From the NCBI GenBank assembly GCA_965237405.1, contig OZ250139.1, positions 2,108,001-2,172,000 of the forward strand: a DNA stretch of 64,000 nucleotides, given 5' to 3'. Shown piece after piece: positions 36,077-45,504 of the stretch. Numbering within the stretch: position 1 is the first letter of the stretch; every line of letters begins with the position of its first letter. The notes below the pieces were generated by a model. The model saw nothing but the letters and a program-made list of their open reading frames with translations, was not told where the DNA came from and did not search any database. The stretch is from CAUZIB01 sp963663925. Lineage in GTDB: Bacteria; Acidobacteriota; Vicinamibacteria; Vicinamibacterales; UBA8438. The translations under genes were made by a program, and so were the position numbers.

Positions 36077-38605
36077 TTACGGTTGGTTCTCGACCACGTC
36101 GAGGAGCAGTTCTTGGGCCCGTTCGTACGTCGGTGCTATTTCGAGCGCGGCGAGCGTCTGCCGCTTCGCCTCATCGAGACGACCGACCGCAAGATAGGCC
36201 TCGGCAAGATCGCAATGTGCCGCCACGCGGTCGACAGGATCAACAGCTAACGCCACCTCGAACTCAACAATGGCTTTGCCGAACTCACCGTCGTTCATCG
36301 CCATGCGGCCGATCATTTGATGGGATGACGGGTCAAAAGGATCGATCCCGATCAAGCGATCGTATGCGAACGCCAATCGAGTCTCGTCGCCGGCCTCTTC
36401 GGCAAGCCCAGCCAGCGCTCGGACTGCCTCGACCGATGTCGCGTCGTACTCAAGCAACCGTCCCAACTCCCGCATCGCGCGCTCTGGCTCACCCAGTTCC
36501 TGTGCAATGCTCGCCAGGAGGCCTCGCGGCGAATCGATGCCGGTTGCCTGGGGCACCAGCCCCGCAGCACGCTCCAGTGGTATCAAGGCCGACCGAAGCT
36601 CGCCGGCCGACCGGAGGGCGACCCCGAGGGCATACTGTGCGTCGTAGTTGTCTGGATGCTCCGCCGCGAGCCGCTTCAATAAATCAAGGCCGTGAGTTGA
36701 CTCGGTACCAGGCTCTCGGTCAATAGGACGCAGCGTTCGTCTGAGGTCGCCGAACTCCATCTCGACCACTTCATCGAAACTGGCCTGGAGCGTGTCGAAG
36801 TTCAGGCCGACCCGACCGAGTGCCGCCTCGGTCTCGACCCCGTCGGCATACGCGCGTACAAGCTGTCGCAACGCAGATTCGCCGTAACGTTCGATGATAT
36901 GTTCGACGAGCACCGACGCTTGAAAATAGGCCATCGAGATCGTGTCAGGACGCGAAAAGCCTGCGTTCAAATCCTTCAACGGCAACACACTGCCATCGTT
37001 TAGGGCACGAGCGAAACCGAGCACCTGGTCCCGTCCCCATTCCGGACGTGCCCGTTTCTCCTCGTACGTCGAGATCCCTTCGGTCAGCCACCGCGGCACG
37101 CGCTGGCTGGACATCTGGAGCGTGATAACGTGCGCGATCTCATGCCATAGCGTCGAACGCCAATTGAACTCACCGGGGGGAAGTGCGCGCGGCGAGTCCA
37201 TGGTAACGACACGGCCGAAGCAGGCCCCAAGCGCGCCGATCATTCCGGGCAACCCAATGTTCCGAACTGCAAAATCGTCGTGTCTCGGGAACACCTCGAT
37301 CAAGATCGGTCCCTCAACGTTCATCTGGTAACGGGCCGATAGCTCGTCCAGGGCCTGCTGCGCCAGCGAAATTACGTACTCCTTGAGAACCGGAGCCTCG
37401 TCGCGATGCAGACGAACGATCACATCGTCCCGTTCAAATGTCTCGAACTCATCGAGCGAGTCCATCATACCGAGGAGATTGAACGTGATGACGTTGAACG
37501 GGTCGTCAGCAAAGGCCCGCTCCAGGGCCTGGCGGGCACCCGGCTCGTCCCCGGTCCGCAACAGGTGCATGCCGAGCTCGGCGTATGCCCGGGTGTTATC
37601 AGGATCGACATCCAGCGCACGTCGGACAAGCGTCACGGCCTCATCGAACCGATAAGCCCGCGCCGTGTGACTGCCAGCGACGCGGTAGATCTCGCCGTAC
37701 CCCGGGTTGATCGTCAGCGCGGCAGCGATCTCAGCCTCGAAGTCGGAGACGCGATCCTCCAAATAGGCCATGGCGGCGACCAGCGCGCGCGCCTCAAGGC
37801 TGTTGGGGTTAATTTCGAATGCGCGTTCGACCGACCGACGCGCGGCTGCCGGATTGCGGTCTCCGAGTTCCTGCTCCGCGATGAATAAGTGTGCGTCGAC
37901 CAACAAAGGATCGATCTCCAGCGCGCGGTCCGCAGAGGCTCGAGCCATCGGCGGGTTGTCATTCGCGAGGGCTCGGGCGAGACCAGCGTGGGCGGGGGCC
38001 CAGCGCTCGTCGAGGGTGAGTGCCTCTCTGAATAATTGCACCGCATCGGCTTGGTTGTACTTCTCGAGAAACAGCTCAGCCCACATCGTGTGCAGAGAGG
38101 GATCGCGTGGTGAGGCCTGAACCGCGGCGCGCAACAGCGCGTTAGCGTCACGATACTGACCGAGGGCACGCGCCGCCACACCGGCACGATAGAGGTCAAT
38201 GGCCCAACGCGATCCAGCGCCGGCATTAAGCACGGCCTGCAGATAGCTGGCGGCCTCCGGACGATGTCCGGTCCGAAGCAACAGCAAGCCGTATTCCAAG
38301 GCCACCTCACTCGACGGGTGAGCCTCTGCGACCGGTGACAACAGCCGTCCGGCCTCCTCGTAGCGACCGCGCCGGGTCAACATCCTAGCGCGGATCGAGA
38401 CGGCCGATGGGTCATCGTTGGTTCGCGTTGCAGCAAGCGCCTCAGCCTCGTCGAATAACCCATACGCCAGAGCGGCCGAAGCCTGTTCATAGAATCGGTG
38501 TTCCTCTTCCAGCGTACGCGTCGTCTGGACGTGAGACTCGATGATGGCTCCCAGACCAATTACAACCACCACTACGACGCGCCACACGCGGGTTTGGTGG
38601 ATCAC
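36077..38605 (-). CDS. TPR-repeat protein with a gluzincin (peptidase MA-like) domain
   Basis: 842 residues. An N-terminal hydrophobic signal or anchor (VVVVVVIGLGAIIES) is followed by about ten TPR-like repeats (for example RWAPAHAGLARALANDNPPMARASADRALEID). The central peptidase-like domain contains the zinc motif HEIAH in STLWHEIAHVITLQ and PRWLTEGISTYEE, where the downstream Glu would be the third ligand. A second TPR block closes the protein. This arrangement fits the HExxH-E peptidase MA-like group. It is probably exported and acts on envelope proteins (inference); the substrate is unknown. Confidence 0.85.
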   Translation of the reverse strand: MIHQTRVWRVVVVVVIGLGAIIESHVQTTRTLEEEHRFYEQASAALAYGLFDEAEALAATRTNDDPSAVSIRARMLTRRGRYEEAGRLLSPVAEAHPSSEVALEYGLLLLRTGHRPEAASYLQAVLNAGAGSRWAIDLYRAGVAARALGQYRDANALLRAAVQASPRDPSLHTMWAELFLEKYNQADAVQLFREALTLDERWAPAHAGLARALANDNPPMARASADRALEIDPLLVDAHLFIAEQELGDRNPAAARRSVERAFEINPNSLEARALVAAMAYLEDRVSDFEAEIAAALTINPGYGEIYRVAGSHTARAYRFDEAVTLVRRALDVDPDNTRAYAELGMHLLRTGDEPGARQALERAFADDPFNVITFNLLGMMDSLDEFETFERDDVIVRLHRDEAPVLKEYVISLAQQALDELSARYQMNVEGPILIEVFPRHDDFAVRNIGLPGMIGALGACFGRVVTMDSPRALPPGEFNWRSTLWHEIAHVITLQMSSQRVPRWLTEGISTYEEKRARPEWGRDQVLGFARALNDGSVLPLKDLNAGFSRPDTISMAYFQASVLVEHIIERYGESALRQLVRAYADGVETEAALGRVGLNFDTLQASFDEVVEMEFGDLRRTLRPIDREPGTESTHGLDLLKRLAAEHPDNYDAQYALGVALRSAGELRSALIPLERAAGLVPQATGIDSPRGLLASIAQELGEPERAMRELGRLLEYDATSVEAVRALAGLAEEAGDETRLAFAYDRLIGIDPFDPSSHQMIGRMAMNDGEFGKAIVEFEVALAVDPVDRVAAHCDLAEAYLAVGRLDEAKRQTLAALEIAPTYERAQELLLDVVENQP

Positions 38606-38672
38606 TGGCGATGATTATATCGCTCGCGTAGCGGGTACCAGAGGGTGCGACGTGCGCTTGGACGAGTCCTGA

Positions 38673-39386
38673 TCAGGACTCGTGATCTTTACGAAAGACG
38701 ATCAACGACCACATCTTGGGGATACCGACCTTGTCGATTGAAATGGGATCGAGCTCAGCCTGCGTCAGGAAGCCTGGAAGGTCTAAGTCCGCCTTGAACC
38801 CCATGTTCACAGTAAGCGGCGAGATGAGACGCTCGACAGCAGACATCAAGCGGTTTTCGCTCCTGAAGTGGCTAAGCACAACGACGTGACCACCGACGCG
38901 ACACACGCGACACATCTCTCGAACAACTGTAACGGGATCCGGGACGACACTAATGACATATGGCGCATAGACGAAGTCGAACGATTCGTCCGGGAAGCCC
39001 AGTTTGGCCGCGTCCATTCTCATCAGCTCAACGTTTTGCACACCGTTGGTATCGAGACGACGACGCGCCTTTCGCAGCATCGATTCCGAGAAATCAATGC
39101 CGGTGACATGACAGTCCTTGCGATACAGCGACGCATTGATGCCAGTTCCAACGCCAACCTCAAGCACCTCGTCACCCGAACCAATGGAGAGACGGTGCAT
39201 CGATTGGAGGCGTCCCCTATGCAATGTGGGGCCAAAAAAGTAATCGAGCAACACGCCATAGTCAGTGTAGACATCGCGAACGGACTCGTCCTCGACGTTA
39301 ATAACGGAAAGTGCGGGGCGGGATCCGTTTGAAGCTACCAAGACATCCCTGTCCTGGACAGTTTTACCTGGCCGAAAAAGCGACAT
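38673..39386 (-). CDS. SAM-dependent methyltransferase, PmtA-like (phosphatidylethanolamine N-methyltransferase type)
   Basis: A 237-residue class I methyltransferase: VLEVGVGTGINASLY (motif I), GIDFSESMLRKARRR, DESFDFVYAPYVISVVPDP and GGHVVVLSHFRSEN. The N-terminal YTDYGVLLDYFFGPTLHRGR matches the Rhodobacter-type phospholipid methyltransferases that make phosphatidylcholine. ATG 39386 follows GAGGGGAA; the longer frame overlaps the neighbouring gene. Choline-lipid synthesis is plausible, but arsenic or quinone methylation cannot be excluded from sequence alone. Confidence 0.78.
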   Translation of the reverse strand: MSLFRPGKTVQDRDVLVASNGSRPALSVINVEDESVRDVYTDYGVLLDYFFGPTLHRGRLQSMHRLSIGSGDEVLEVGVGTGINASLYRKDCHVTGIDFSESMLRKARRRLDTNGVQNVELMRMDAAKLGFPDESFDFVYAPYVISVVPDPVTVVREMCRVCRVGGHVVVLSHFRSENRLMSAVERLISPLTVNMGFKADLDLPGFLTQAELDPISIDKVGIPKMWSLIVFRKDHES

Positions 39387-39466
39387 CAAGTGCTCAGATT
39401 CCCCTCGACCGACGGACCATAGCTGGTTGAAGTTTCGACCGCAAGGCAACTTCTCTCGACCACGGC

Positions 39467-40345
39467 TTAAGTAGATTGAAGGACGCTCATCACGATTTGC
39501 CGAACGTGCTCCGGGCTTGTCCCGCAACAACCTCCGACGAGGCGCACACCATAATCAGCGAATCGTCGCGCGTACGAGGCAACGTACTCTGGTGACGATA
39601 GATACATCGTCCGCCCTTCCACGTAACGCGGTGATCCCGTGTTCGGCTGGGCAACAAGCGGCGCGGTGGTCGCCGTTGAGAGCCGTTGAACGGTCTCCAT
39701 CATCTGGGCCGGGCCGCAACCACAGTTCACGCCAACGACCGTGGCTCCGGCGTCGACGAGCCGAGTGGCGAACGCTTCTGGGGGCACACCGTCCGGCGCG
39801 TTACCATCCTCAATCGTCGTCATCTCGGCCACCACCGGCCGATCGGTCGTAGCCCGGACCGCTGTGATCGCAGCAACGAGTTCGTCCACCGACCGGTAGG
39901 TCTCAAGTACGAACAGATCGACGCCTGCATCCGCGAGGACTTCCACTTGTTCCCGAACGCAACGCTCCGTCTCGTCGAGGATTGTCCGACTGCTGGGCGC
40001 ACTCAGCACGTCCATCGGACCAAGTGCGCCAGCGACATAGGCGTTATCACCCGCTGCCGCTCGGGCGAGTGACACCCCGGCCCGATTGATGGCCGAAAGC
40101 TGGTCGTCGAGACCAAACGCCTCGAGCTTGTGGCGATTCGCCCCGAAGGTATTCGTCTCGATCACCCTGGCGCCGGCCTCGACATAGGCCCGATGGACAC
40201 GTTCGACGAGCTCCGGATTCGTGAGGTTCAGCTCATCGAACGGCCGATTCACGAAAGCGCCACTGGTGTAGAGCATCGTCCCCATGGCTCCATCGCACAC
40301 GAGCACGCGGTCAGTAATAGCCTCGCTAAAGCCAACGATCTTCAT
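39467..40345 (-). CDS. Homocysteine S-methyltransferase family protein
   Basis: A 292-residue Hcy-binding TIM barrel: VLVCDGAMGTMLY, ELNLTNPELVERVHRAYVEAGARVIETNTFGANRHKL, VGVNCGCGP and GVRLVGGCCGTSP. The three zinc cysteines (one in NCGCG, two in GGCCG) are present. It transfers a methyl group to homocysteine to give methionine. In many bacteria this domain is fused to methylenetetrahydrofolate reductase or to the rest of MetH; here the frame ends right after it and no such domain follows. The methyl donor is unknown. Confidence 0.85.
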   Translation of the reverse strand: MKIVGFSEAITDRVLVCDGAMGTMLYTSGAFVNRPFDELNLTNPELVERVHRAYVEAGARVIETNTFGANRHKLEAFGLDDQLSAINRAGVSLARAAAGDNAYVAGALGPMDVLSAPSSRTILDETERCVREQVEVLADAGVDLFVLETYRSVDELVAAITAVRATTDRPVVAEMTTIEDGNAPDGVPPEAFATRLVDAGATVVGVNCGCGPAQMMETVQRLSTATTAPLVAQPNTGSPRYVEGRTMYLSSPEYVASYARRFADYGVRLVGGCCGTSPEHVRQIVMSVLQST

Positions 40346-40440
40346 AAGTTATTTAATAATAACATTTTATGGCTCTATCCGAGGTTGATCCTGCCAACCT
40401 GACGTGACCTCTCCAATCGGCTGGTATAGTTGATACCGAG

Positions 40441-41760
40441 TTGTTTCCACAGGAAGTCCGGTTTCTCTCGGCTGCCCAGTTTCTGTTGACGACGCTGGTC
40501 GTCAAACTGGCTGTCGTGGCTACGTTGGCCACGATGCTGGTCCGGTTTCATCAGTTCCGACGCATTCTCCTCACCGAGCAACGAGCCTGGCGTGAGCGGC
40601 TGGTCTTCGCCTTCGCCTTGGGTATCCCGCTTGGCTTCGGCGTCGCAGCGCGGTTACTGTTGAACTACAACGCCGCGGATGTCTCGTTGGCCGGTGCGTT
40701 TCTGGCGGGTCTGCTCGCCGGTCCGTATGCCGGGGCTATTGTCGGAACCCTCGTAGGAACCCCAGCTCTGATTGCCGGCGAGGTAATCGCGATGCCGTTC
40801 GCGGTTGGATGCGGTTTTGCGGGCGGTGGGCTCAGACAGGTGTGCCCGAAGGAGGCCATCTGGCACCTATCGCCGCTGTTCTTCATCGACCTTCACCGGC
40901 ACGCTTGGCGGATGATTCGCTTCAAGCTCGACTGGCTCTTGGTCCTTCTATCAGCGCCGATCGGACTGGAGCTGATTCGTCAGGCGCTCAGTCAGCGGTT
41001 TGGCGACCACCTCTTCCATATGGCGCCGCTGAACCCATGGCTAGGGGCGTTGATCGTACTTGCAACCGTCCTGAGCGTCGCTATTCCGATCAAAATTTGG
41101 AACACCGCCCGCATCGAGCACCGCCTGCAAGAACAGGATAAGTTGTTGATGTCTGCGCGCGTTGAGGCACTGGCCAGCCAGATTAACCCGCACTTCTTGT
41201 TCAACACCCTCACGTCCATTTCGTCGCTGATCCGGTCCAAGCCCGAGACGGCTCGCATGTTGATCGTGAAGCTATCGAGACTGCTGCGACGGCTACTCCG
41301 GAGCCAGGAGCAATTCGTAACGCTCAAGGAAGAACTTGCCTCAATCGACGAGTATCTCGACATTGAGACCATTCGATTCGGCCCGATGCTCATTATAGAG
41401 AAAGATATCGACCCCACTACCCTCAAGCTCATCGTTCCAAGCATGTTGCTCCAGCCATTGGTCGAGAACGCCATTAAGCACGGCCTCAGGCCCAAGGTTG
41501 GCGGCGGGCGAATCACAATTCGAAGTCGTCACACCAGTAGTCATACGGTCATTGAGATCGTGGACGACGGCACCGGTATGTCCCAGTCGAAGCTCGATCC
41601 ACGTCAGTCGCTTGGTATCGGGCTTCGAAACGTCGATGAGCGGATCCGGGTCATCTACGGTGAGAACTGTCACCTGCAGATCGACAGCATACGCGGCGAG
41701 GGCACGTGTGCTCGCATCGAGATTCCCCATCTTAACGTTCCGCAACGAGCGAGCGCGTGA
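40441..41760 (+). CDS. LytS-type sensor histidine kinase
   Basis: 439 residues. A membrane region of about five or six helices resembles the 5TM-LYT sensor (LAGAFLAGLLAGPYAGAIVGTLVGTPAL), followed by a HisKA_7TM/His_kinase module: EALASQINPHFLFNTLTSISSLI with the phospho-accepting His, then a GHKL ATPase with LVENAIKHGL (N box), DDGTGM (G1) and SLGIGLRNVDERI. Start is a TTG at 40441 and remains uncertain. The response regulator gene begins 5 bases downstream. Signal unknown. Confidence 0.87.
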   Translation: MFPQEVRFLSAAQFLLTTLVVKLAVVATLATMLVRFHQFRRILLTEQRAWRERLVFAFALGIPLGFGVAARLLLNYNAADVSLAGAFLAGLLAGPYAGAIVGTLVGTPALIAGEVIAMPFAVGCGFAGGGLRQVCPKEAIWHLSPLFFIDLHRHAWRMIRFKLDWLLVLLSAPIGLELIRQALSQRFGDHLFHMAPLNPWLGALIVLATVLSVAIPIKIWNTARIEHRLQEQDKLLMSARVEALASQINPHFLFNTLTSISSLIRSKPETARMLIVKLSRLLRRLLRSQEQFVTLKEELASIDEYLDIETIRFGPMLIIEKDIDPTTLKLIVPSMLLQPLVENAIKHGLRPKVGGGRITIRSRHTSSHTVIEIVDDGTGMSQSKLDPRQSLGIGLRNVDERIRVIYGENCHLQIDSIRGEGTCARIEIPHLNVPQRASA

Positions 41761-41764
41761 CGTT

Positions 41765-42541
41765 ATGGTGATTCGCACGGTAATTGTCGATGATGAGCAA
41801 CCGGCTCGGCAGGAACTGTGTTTCCTGCTTGAGCAATTTGACGACATCAATATCGTTGGACAGGCAAACAATGGCGTCGATGCCATGCAGGTTATTCGAC
41901 AGCGGAAGCCCAAACTCGTCTTCCTGGACATCCAGATGCCAGGGCACACCGGGTTCGACGTTGCGCGCGAACTGATACTGCGAGCGGTCGATACATGCGT
42001 GGTGTTCGTCACCGCCTACGACCAGCATGCGATTGACGCTTTCGAGATCAACGCTGTCGATTACCTCTTGAAGCCGGTCGAACCAATACGGCTCGAACAG
42101 ACGATCGACCGGGTCCGAAGTCGTCTAATGACGGACCGGGACGGGGCAATGGCTGACGTGCTCCTAGAACGGGTACTGAATCAACTGAACCAGCGTCGGC
42201 CTAGTCCAGATCAGGTAGCACTCAAGGTCGGCGAGCATTTTCAGCTAGTTCGGTCGGACGATATCATCTATGCGTCGCTCTCAGACGACGTCATCACGGT
42301 GGTGGCAGGTCGCTTGACTGGAACGTCAAACTTTCGCAGTCTAGATGAGTTACAGTCTAAGCTTAACCCTGATATTTTTTGGCGGGTGCATCGTTCGCAT
42401 CTCGTCAACATCAACAAAGTTAAGGAGATTGTCCCGTGGTTCAGTCGGAACTACATCCTGAAGATGAAGGACGCAAAGGGAACGGAAATTCCGGTCAGCC
42501 GAGCCCAGACCAAGCGACTTCGGGAACACCTGAGCCTCTGA
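41765..42541 (+). CDS. LytTR-family response regulator
   Basis: 258 residues: a receiver domain (VIVDDEQPARQEL, phosphorylatable Asp in VFLDIQMPG, Lys in DYLLKPVEP) and a LytTR DNA-binding domain (HFQLVRSDDIIYASL, IFWRVHRSHLVNINKVKEI). It pairs with the LytS-like kinase just upstream. ATG 41765 is the first codon giving a complete receiver domain. Its last 106 bases also encode the start of lepB in another frame. Confidence 0.9.
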   Translation: MVIRTVIVDDEQPARQELCFLLEQFDDINIVGQANNGVDAMQVIRQRKPKLVFLDIQMPGHTGFDVARELILRAVDTCVVFVTAYDQHAIDAFEINAVDYLLKPVEPIRLEQTIDRVRSRLMTDRDGAMADVLLERVLNQLNQRRPSPDQVALKVGEHFQLVRSDDIIYASLSDDVITVVAGRLTGTSNFRSLDELQSKLNPDIFWRVHRSHLVNINKVKEIVPWFSRNYILKMKDAKGTEIPVSRAQTKRLREHLSL

Positions 42542-43149
42542 CGCCAGCGACCGATATCCCGACACCTGGTCCCTTCGCAACACCCACCCAAATCGATCCA
42601 GAACAGGCCACTCGAAGAGCCGACCTGCTCTCACGCGCTGGCGAAGAGGCCCTCGCCTGGCTCAAGACGCTCGCGTCAGCGGCGGTCTATGCCACGCTGA
42701 TCGTGACGTTTGGGTTTCAGGTCGCGCGCGTTGAGGGAAAGAGCATGCAGCCGACGCTGCAAGATCAGGATCGACTAATCGTCAACAAGGCCGCATACCG
42801 GTTCTTTGGTAAGCCCAAGGCCGGGGATATCGTGATGCTGTATTATCCCCGCGATCCTGACAAATCGTTCGTTAAGCGGATCGTGGCGAAAGAGGGCGAC
42901 ACCGTCCGCATCGATAACGGCCAAGTCTATGTCAACGAGATGCTTCAGCCGGACTTCTTTGTGCCGCCGGAGTACCGCAGTCACGAGGACCACGGCCCAG
43001 AGGTCGTGCAGGAGTCGTACTACTTCGTGATGGGCGACCACCGGAACAACAGCTCCGACAGCCGGCACTGGGGGCAGGTACCCGAAAAGTACGTCATTGG
43101 ACGCGTACAGTTACGGTGGTGGCCAATCACCGACCTACGACTGTTTTAG
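42436..43149 (+). CDS. lepB: Signal peptidase I
   Basis: Removes signal peptides at the outer face of the inner membrane. A membrane anchor (AAVYATLIVTFGFQ) is followed by the catalytic Ser in EGKSMQPTL, the Lys in SFVKRIVAKEGD and the GDHRNNSSDSRHWG box. The 237-residue frame from GTG 42436 has a long Pro/Thr-rich N-terminus that overlaps the response regulator gene by 106 bases. A shorter protein from a non-ATG codon is possible. Its stop overlaps the stop of the convergent fadD-like gene. Confidence 0.92.
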   Translation: MVQSELHPEDEGRKGNGNSGQPSPDQATSGTPEPLTPATDIPTPGPFATPTQIDPEQATRRADLLSRAGEEALAWLKTLASAAVYATLIVTFGFQVARVEGKSMQPTLQDQDRLIVNKAAYRFFGKPKAGDIVMLYYPRDPDKSFVKRIVAKEGDTVRIDNGQVYVNEMLQPDFFVPPEYRSHEDHGPEVVQESYYFVMGDHRNNSSDSRHWGQVPEKYVIGRVQLRWWPITDLRLF

Positions 43150-44999
43150 TGTCCCGATCCTCCGAGGACGGATGCCTCGGCATAGAGCCCCTCGATCTCG
43201 GTGTTCCACCGATCCGCCACCACGCGGCGTTTGACTTTAAGCGTCGGCGTCAACTCACCTGTCGCTACACTGAACTCCGCGGGTAGCAACGCGAACCGCT
43301 TGAGCTGTTCGTGACGCGGCAGCTCGGCGTTGACGCGCTGGACGACGGAATCAAAGAGCGTCCGAACGTCATTGCGTAAAACCAGAGTCGAAAGATCCGA
43401 ATCACTGCCAATCCAGACCCTCCCCGCCAAGGCCTGCACGTCCGGCACGATCAACACCGCCACATAAGGCCGACCATCGCCGACCACTATGGCTTCAGCG
43501 ACCAGTGGATCGGTCTTGAGCCGAAGCTCAATCGGCTGCGGAGCTACGTTCTTACCACCCGCCGTGACCAGCAATTCCTTCTTCCGGTCGGTTATGGTTA
43601 GATAGCCATCGTCGTCCAACCGACCGATGTCGCCCGTGTGAAACCACCCATCAGTCATGACATCGAATGTGGCTTCCGGGTTGTTGTAGTAGCCGAGCAT
43701 TAGGTTCGGACCACGAGCCAAGATCTCACCGTCCTCGGCAATTCGAAGCTCAACACCGGGCAACGCTATCCCGACGGTACCTAAACGGGGTGCGTGTTCG
43801 GGATTGATCGTTAGCACTGGCGCAGTTTCCGTGAGGCCGTACCCCTCCAGCACAGGAATCCCGACGGCGAACAGAAACTCGGCCACGGTTCGAGAGAGCG
43901 GCGCGCCGCCGGACACGACGAAGCGCAAACGGCCGCCGACTCGCTCGCGGATCTTGGAGAACAACAATCGGTCGGCAAGTCCATTCTGCAGTCGGGTCCA
44001 GAGTGTCGGCGCACGCCCCTCCAGCTCTGCGCGGGAACGCACCATCCCGACGCCGAGTGCCCAGTTGAACAGGGCTCGTCGATATGCCGGCGCCTGCTCC
44101 GCGGCGGCGAGAACTCGGGCATGGATCTTGTCAAAGACGCGCGGTACCCCGGTCATCATCGTCGGCCGGACACGGGCCAAATCTCGTGATACAGTGTCCA
44201 GCGACTCGGCAAACGTGACCGTGACGCCTTTGTAGAGATACATGTAGACCGCAGTCCGCTCCAGCGCGTGACACAACGGCAGAAAAGATAGGGCCTCGTC
44301 GGTGTCCTGCGGCGATACCAGAGCATCAGCGCCGACCAGATTGGCCACGATCGCACCGTGCGTCAACACGACCCCTTTCGGATCGCCGGTGGTCCCCGAG
44401 GTATAGATCAGCGTCGCGACGTCATCGGATCCGATGGTGCTCACGGTCTCCTTGTACGCGCGACCCAACCCGTCTTCCCGCATGAGACGGTGATGGCCGC
44501 GCTGAATGACATCGGCAAAGCCGATCTCCGCTCCCGCGGAGTGCTCTGTAACCCCACGAACCGCGGCGGACTCAGCCTGGTCGATGACGATGACATCGCG
44601 TAAGTCTGGTAAGCCGGGTCGCACCTCGCGGACCTTCGCTGCTTGGTCATCGTTGGACACGATGACCGTCCGTGCGCTCGCGTTCGACAAGATGTACTGG
44701 ACCAGGCGCGGTGGCAGCGTCGGATAGATCGGGACGGTCAATGCGCCCAAAGTCAGCACGCCAAGGTCGGCGATCAACCACTCGGGTCGCGTCTCGCAGA
44801 TCAGGCCGACCCGGTCGCCACGACCGACTCCAAGGGCTTGGAGACCGAGTGCGCAGTCTCGTACTCGCTCGAAGAAGTCTCGGCTCGAGAGTTCCTCGAA
44901 CCCGTCCGGCTTGCAGTGTCGGATCAGAACCGGTTTGGGGAACTTACCCGAAACATGAAAGGGCAAATCAGCAAGCGTCGCTATGAGAGGTTTCGCCAT
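43146..44999 (-). CDS. Long-chain acyl-CoA synthetase (AMP-binding)
   Basis: A 617-residue adenylate-forming enzyme of the bacterial FAA1/FadD15 type. ATP-binding motif is LIYTSGTTGDPKGVVLTHG, then VLEGYGLTETAP, GWFHTGDIG and DRKKELLVTAGGKNVAPQPIE, which are specific to long-chain fatty acid ligases. It activates free fatty acids for lipid synthesis or oxidation. It lies 10 bases after moaC and appears to be the last gene of a rex-moaC-fadD transcript. Confidence 0.92.
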   Translation of the reverse strand: MAKPLIATLADLPFHVSGKFPKPVLIRHCKPDGFEELSSRDFFERVRDCALGLQALGVGRGDRVGLICETRPEWLIADLGVLTLGALTVPIYPTLPPRLVQYILSNASARTVIVSNDDQAAKVREVRPGLPDLRDVIVIDQAESAAVRGVTEHSAGAEIGFADVIQRGHHRLMREDGLGRAYKETVSTIGSDDVATLIYTSGTTGDPKGVVLTHGAIVANLVGADALVSPQDTDEALSFLPLCHALERTAVYMYLYKGVTVTFAESLDTVSRDLARVRPTMMTGVPRVFDKIHARVLAAAEQAPAYRRALFNWALGVGMVRSRAELEGRAPTLWTRLQNGLADRLLFSKIRERVGGRLRFVVSGGAPLSRTVAEFLFAVGIPVLEGYGLTETAPVLTINPEHAPRLGTVGIALPGVELRIAEDGEILARGPNLMLGYYNNPEATFDVMTDGWFHTGDIGRLDDDGYLTITDRKKELLVTAGGKNVAPQPIELRLKTDPLVAEAIVVGDGRPYVAVLIVPDVQALAGRVWIGSDSDLSTLVLRNDVRTLFDSVVQRVNAELPRHEQLKRFALLPAEFSVATGELTPTLKVKRRVVADRWNTEIEGLYAEASVLGGSGH

Positions 45000-45009
45000 C
45001 GCACTTCCT

Positions 45010-45504
45010 CTAGTCTTGACGAAATGGACCCGACCGACCGCCAGTTTTCTCGACGAGTCTGATCTTCTCGATCACCATCGTTCGGTCAACAGCCTTGATC
45101 ATGTCGTAGACCGTCAGGGCCGCGGTCGCTACGGCCGTGAGCGCCTCCATTTCAACGCCGGTCTGAGCGACTGTTCTAACCCGCGCCTCAATCTCGTAAC
45201 CGTCGTCGAGCGGAGTCAGGTCAACCGCAACATCGGAAAGTGGGATCGTATGACACAACGGAATCAAATCGGATGTCCGCTTGGCGGCCATGATGCCGGC
45301 AATTCTGGCAACCTGCAACGGGTCGCCTTTGCCCACGCGACCCGCCCGTATCTGTCCGAGGGCATCGGGTGCGATTCGAATGACGCCACGAGCGACCGCT
45401 TCGCGTGTTGTTGTCGGCTTCTGCCCCACGTCGACCATACGCACACACCCCTCGGAATCAACGTGGGTCAACGCTGGATCATTCGCATTATTAGTTGACA
45501 TCAT
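45010..45504 (-). CDS. moaC: Cyclic pyranopterin monophosphate synthase MoaC
   Basis: 164 residues. Converts the MoaA product to cPMP. Core motifs are MVDVGQKPTTTREAVARG, GIMAAKRTSDLIPLCHTIPL and VRTVAQTGVEMEALTAV...YDMIKA, with the active-site Lys and His. The start ATGATG overlaps the rex stop as ATGA. Partner of moaA at 1.5 kb; other molybdopterin genes are outside the window. Confidence 0.95.
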   Translation of the reverse strand: MMSTNNANDPALTHVDSEGCVRMVDVGQKPTTTREAVARGVIRIAPDALGQIRAGRVGKGDPLQVARIAGIMAAKRTSDLIPLCHTIPLSDVAVDLTPLDDGYEIEARVRTVAQTGVEMEALTAVATAALTVYDMIKAVDRTMVIEKIRLVEKTGGRSGPFRQD

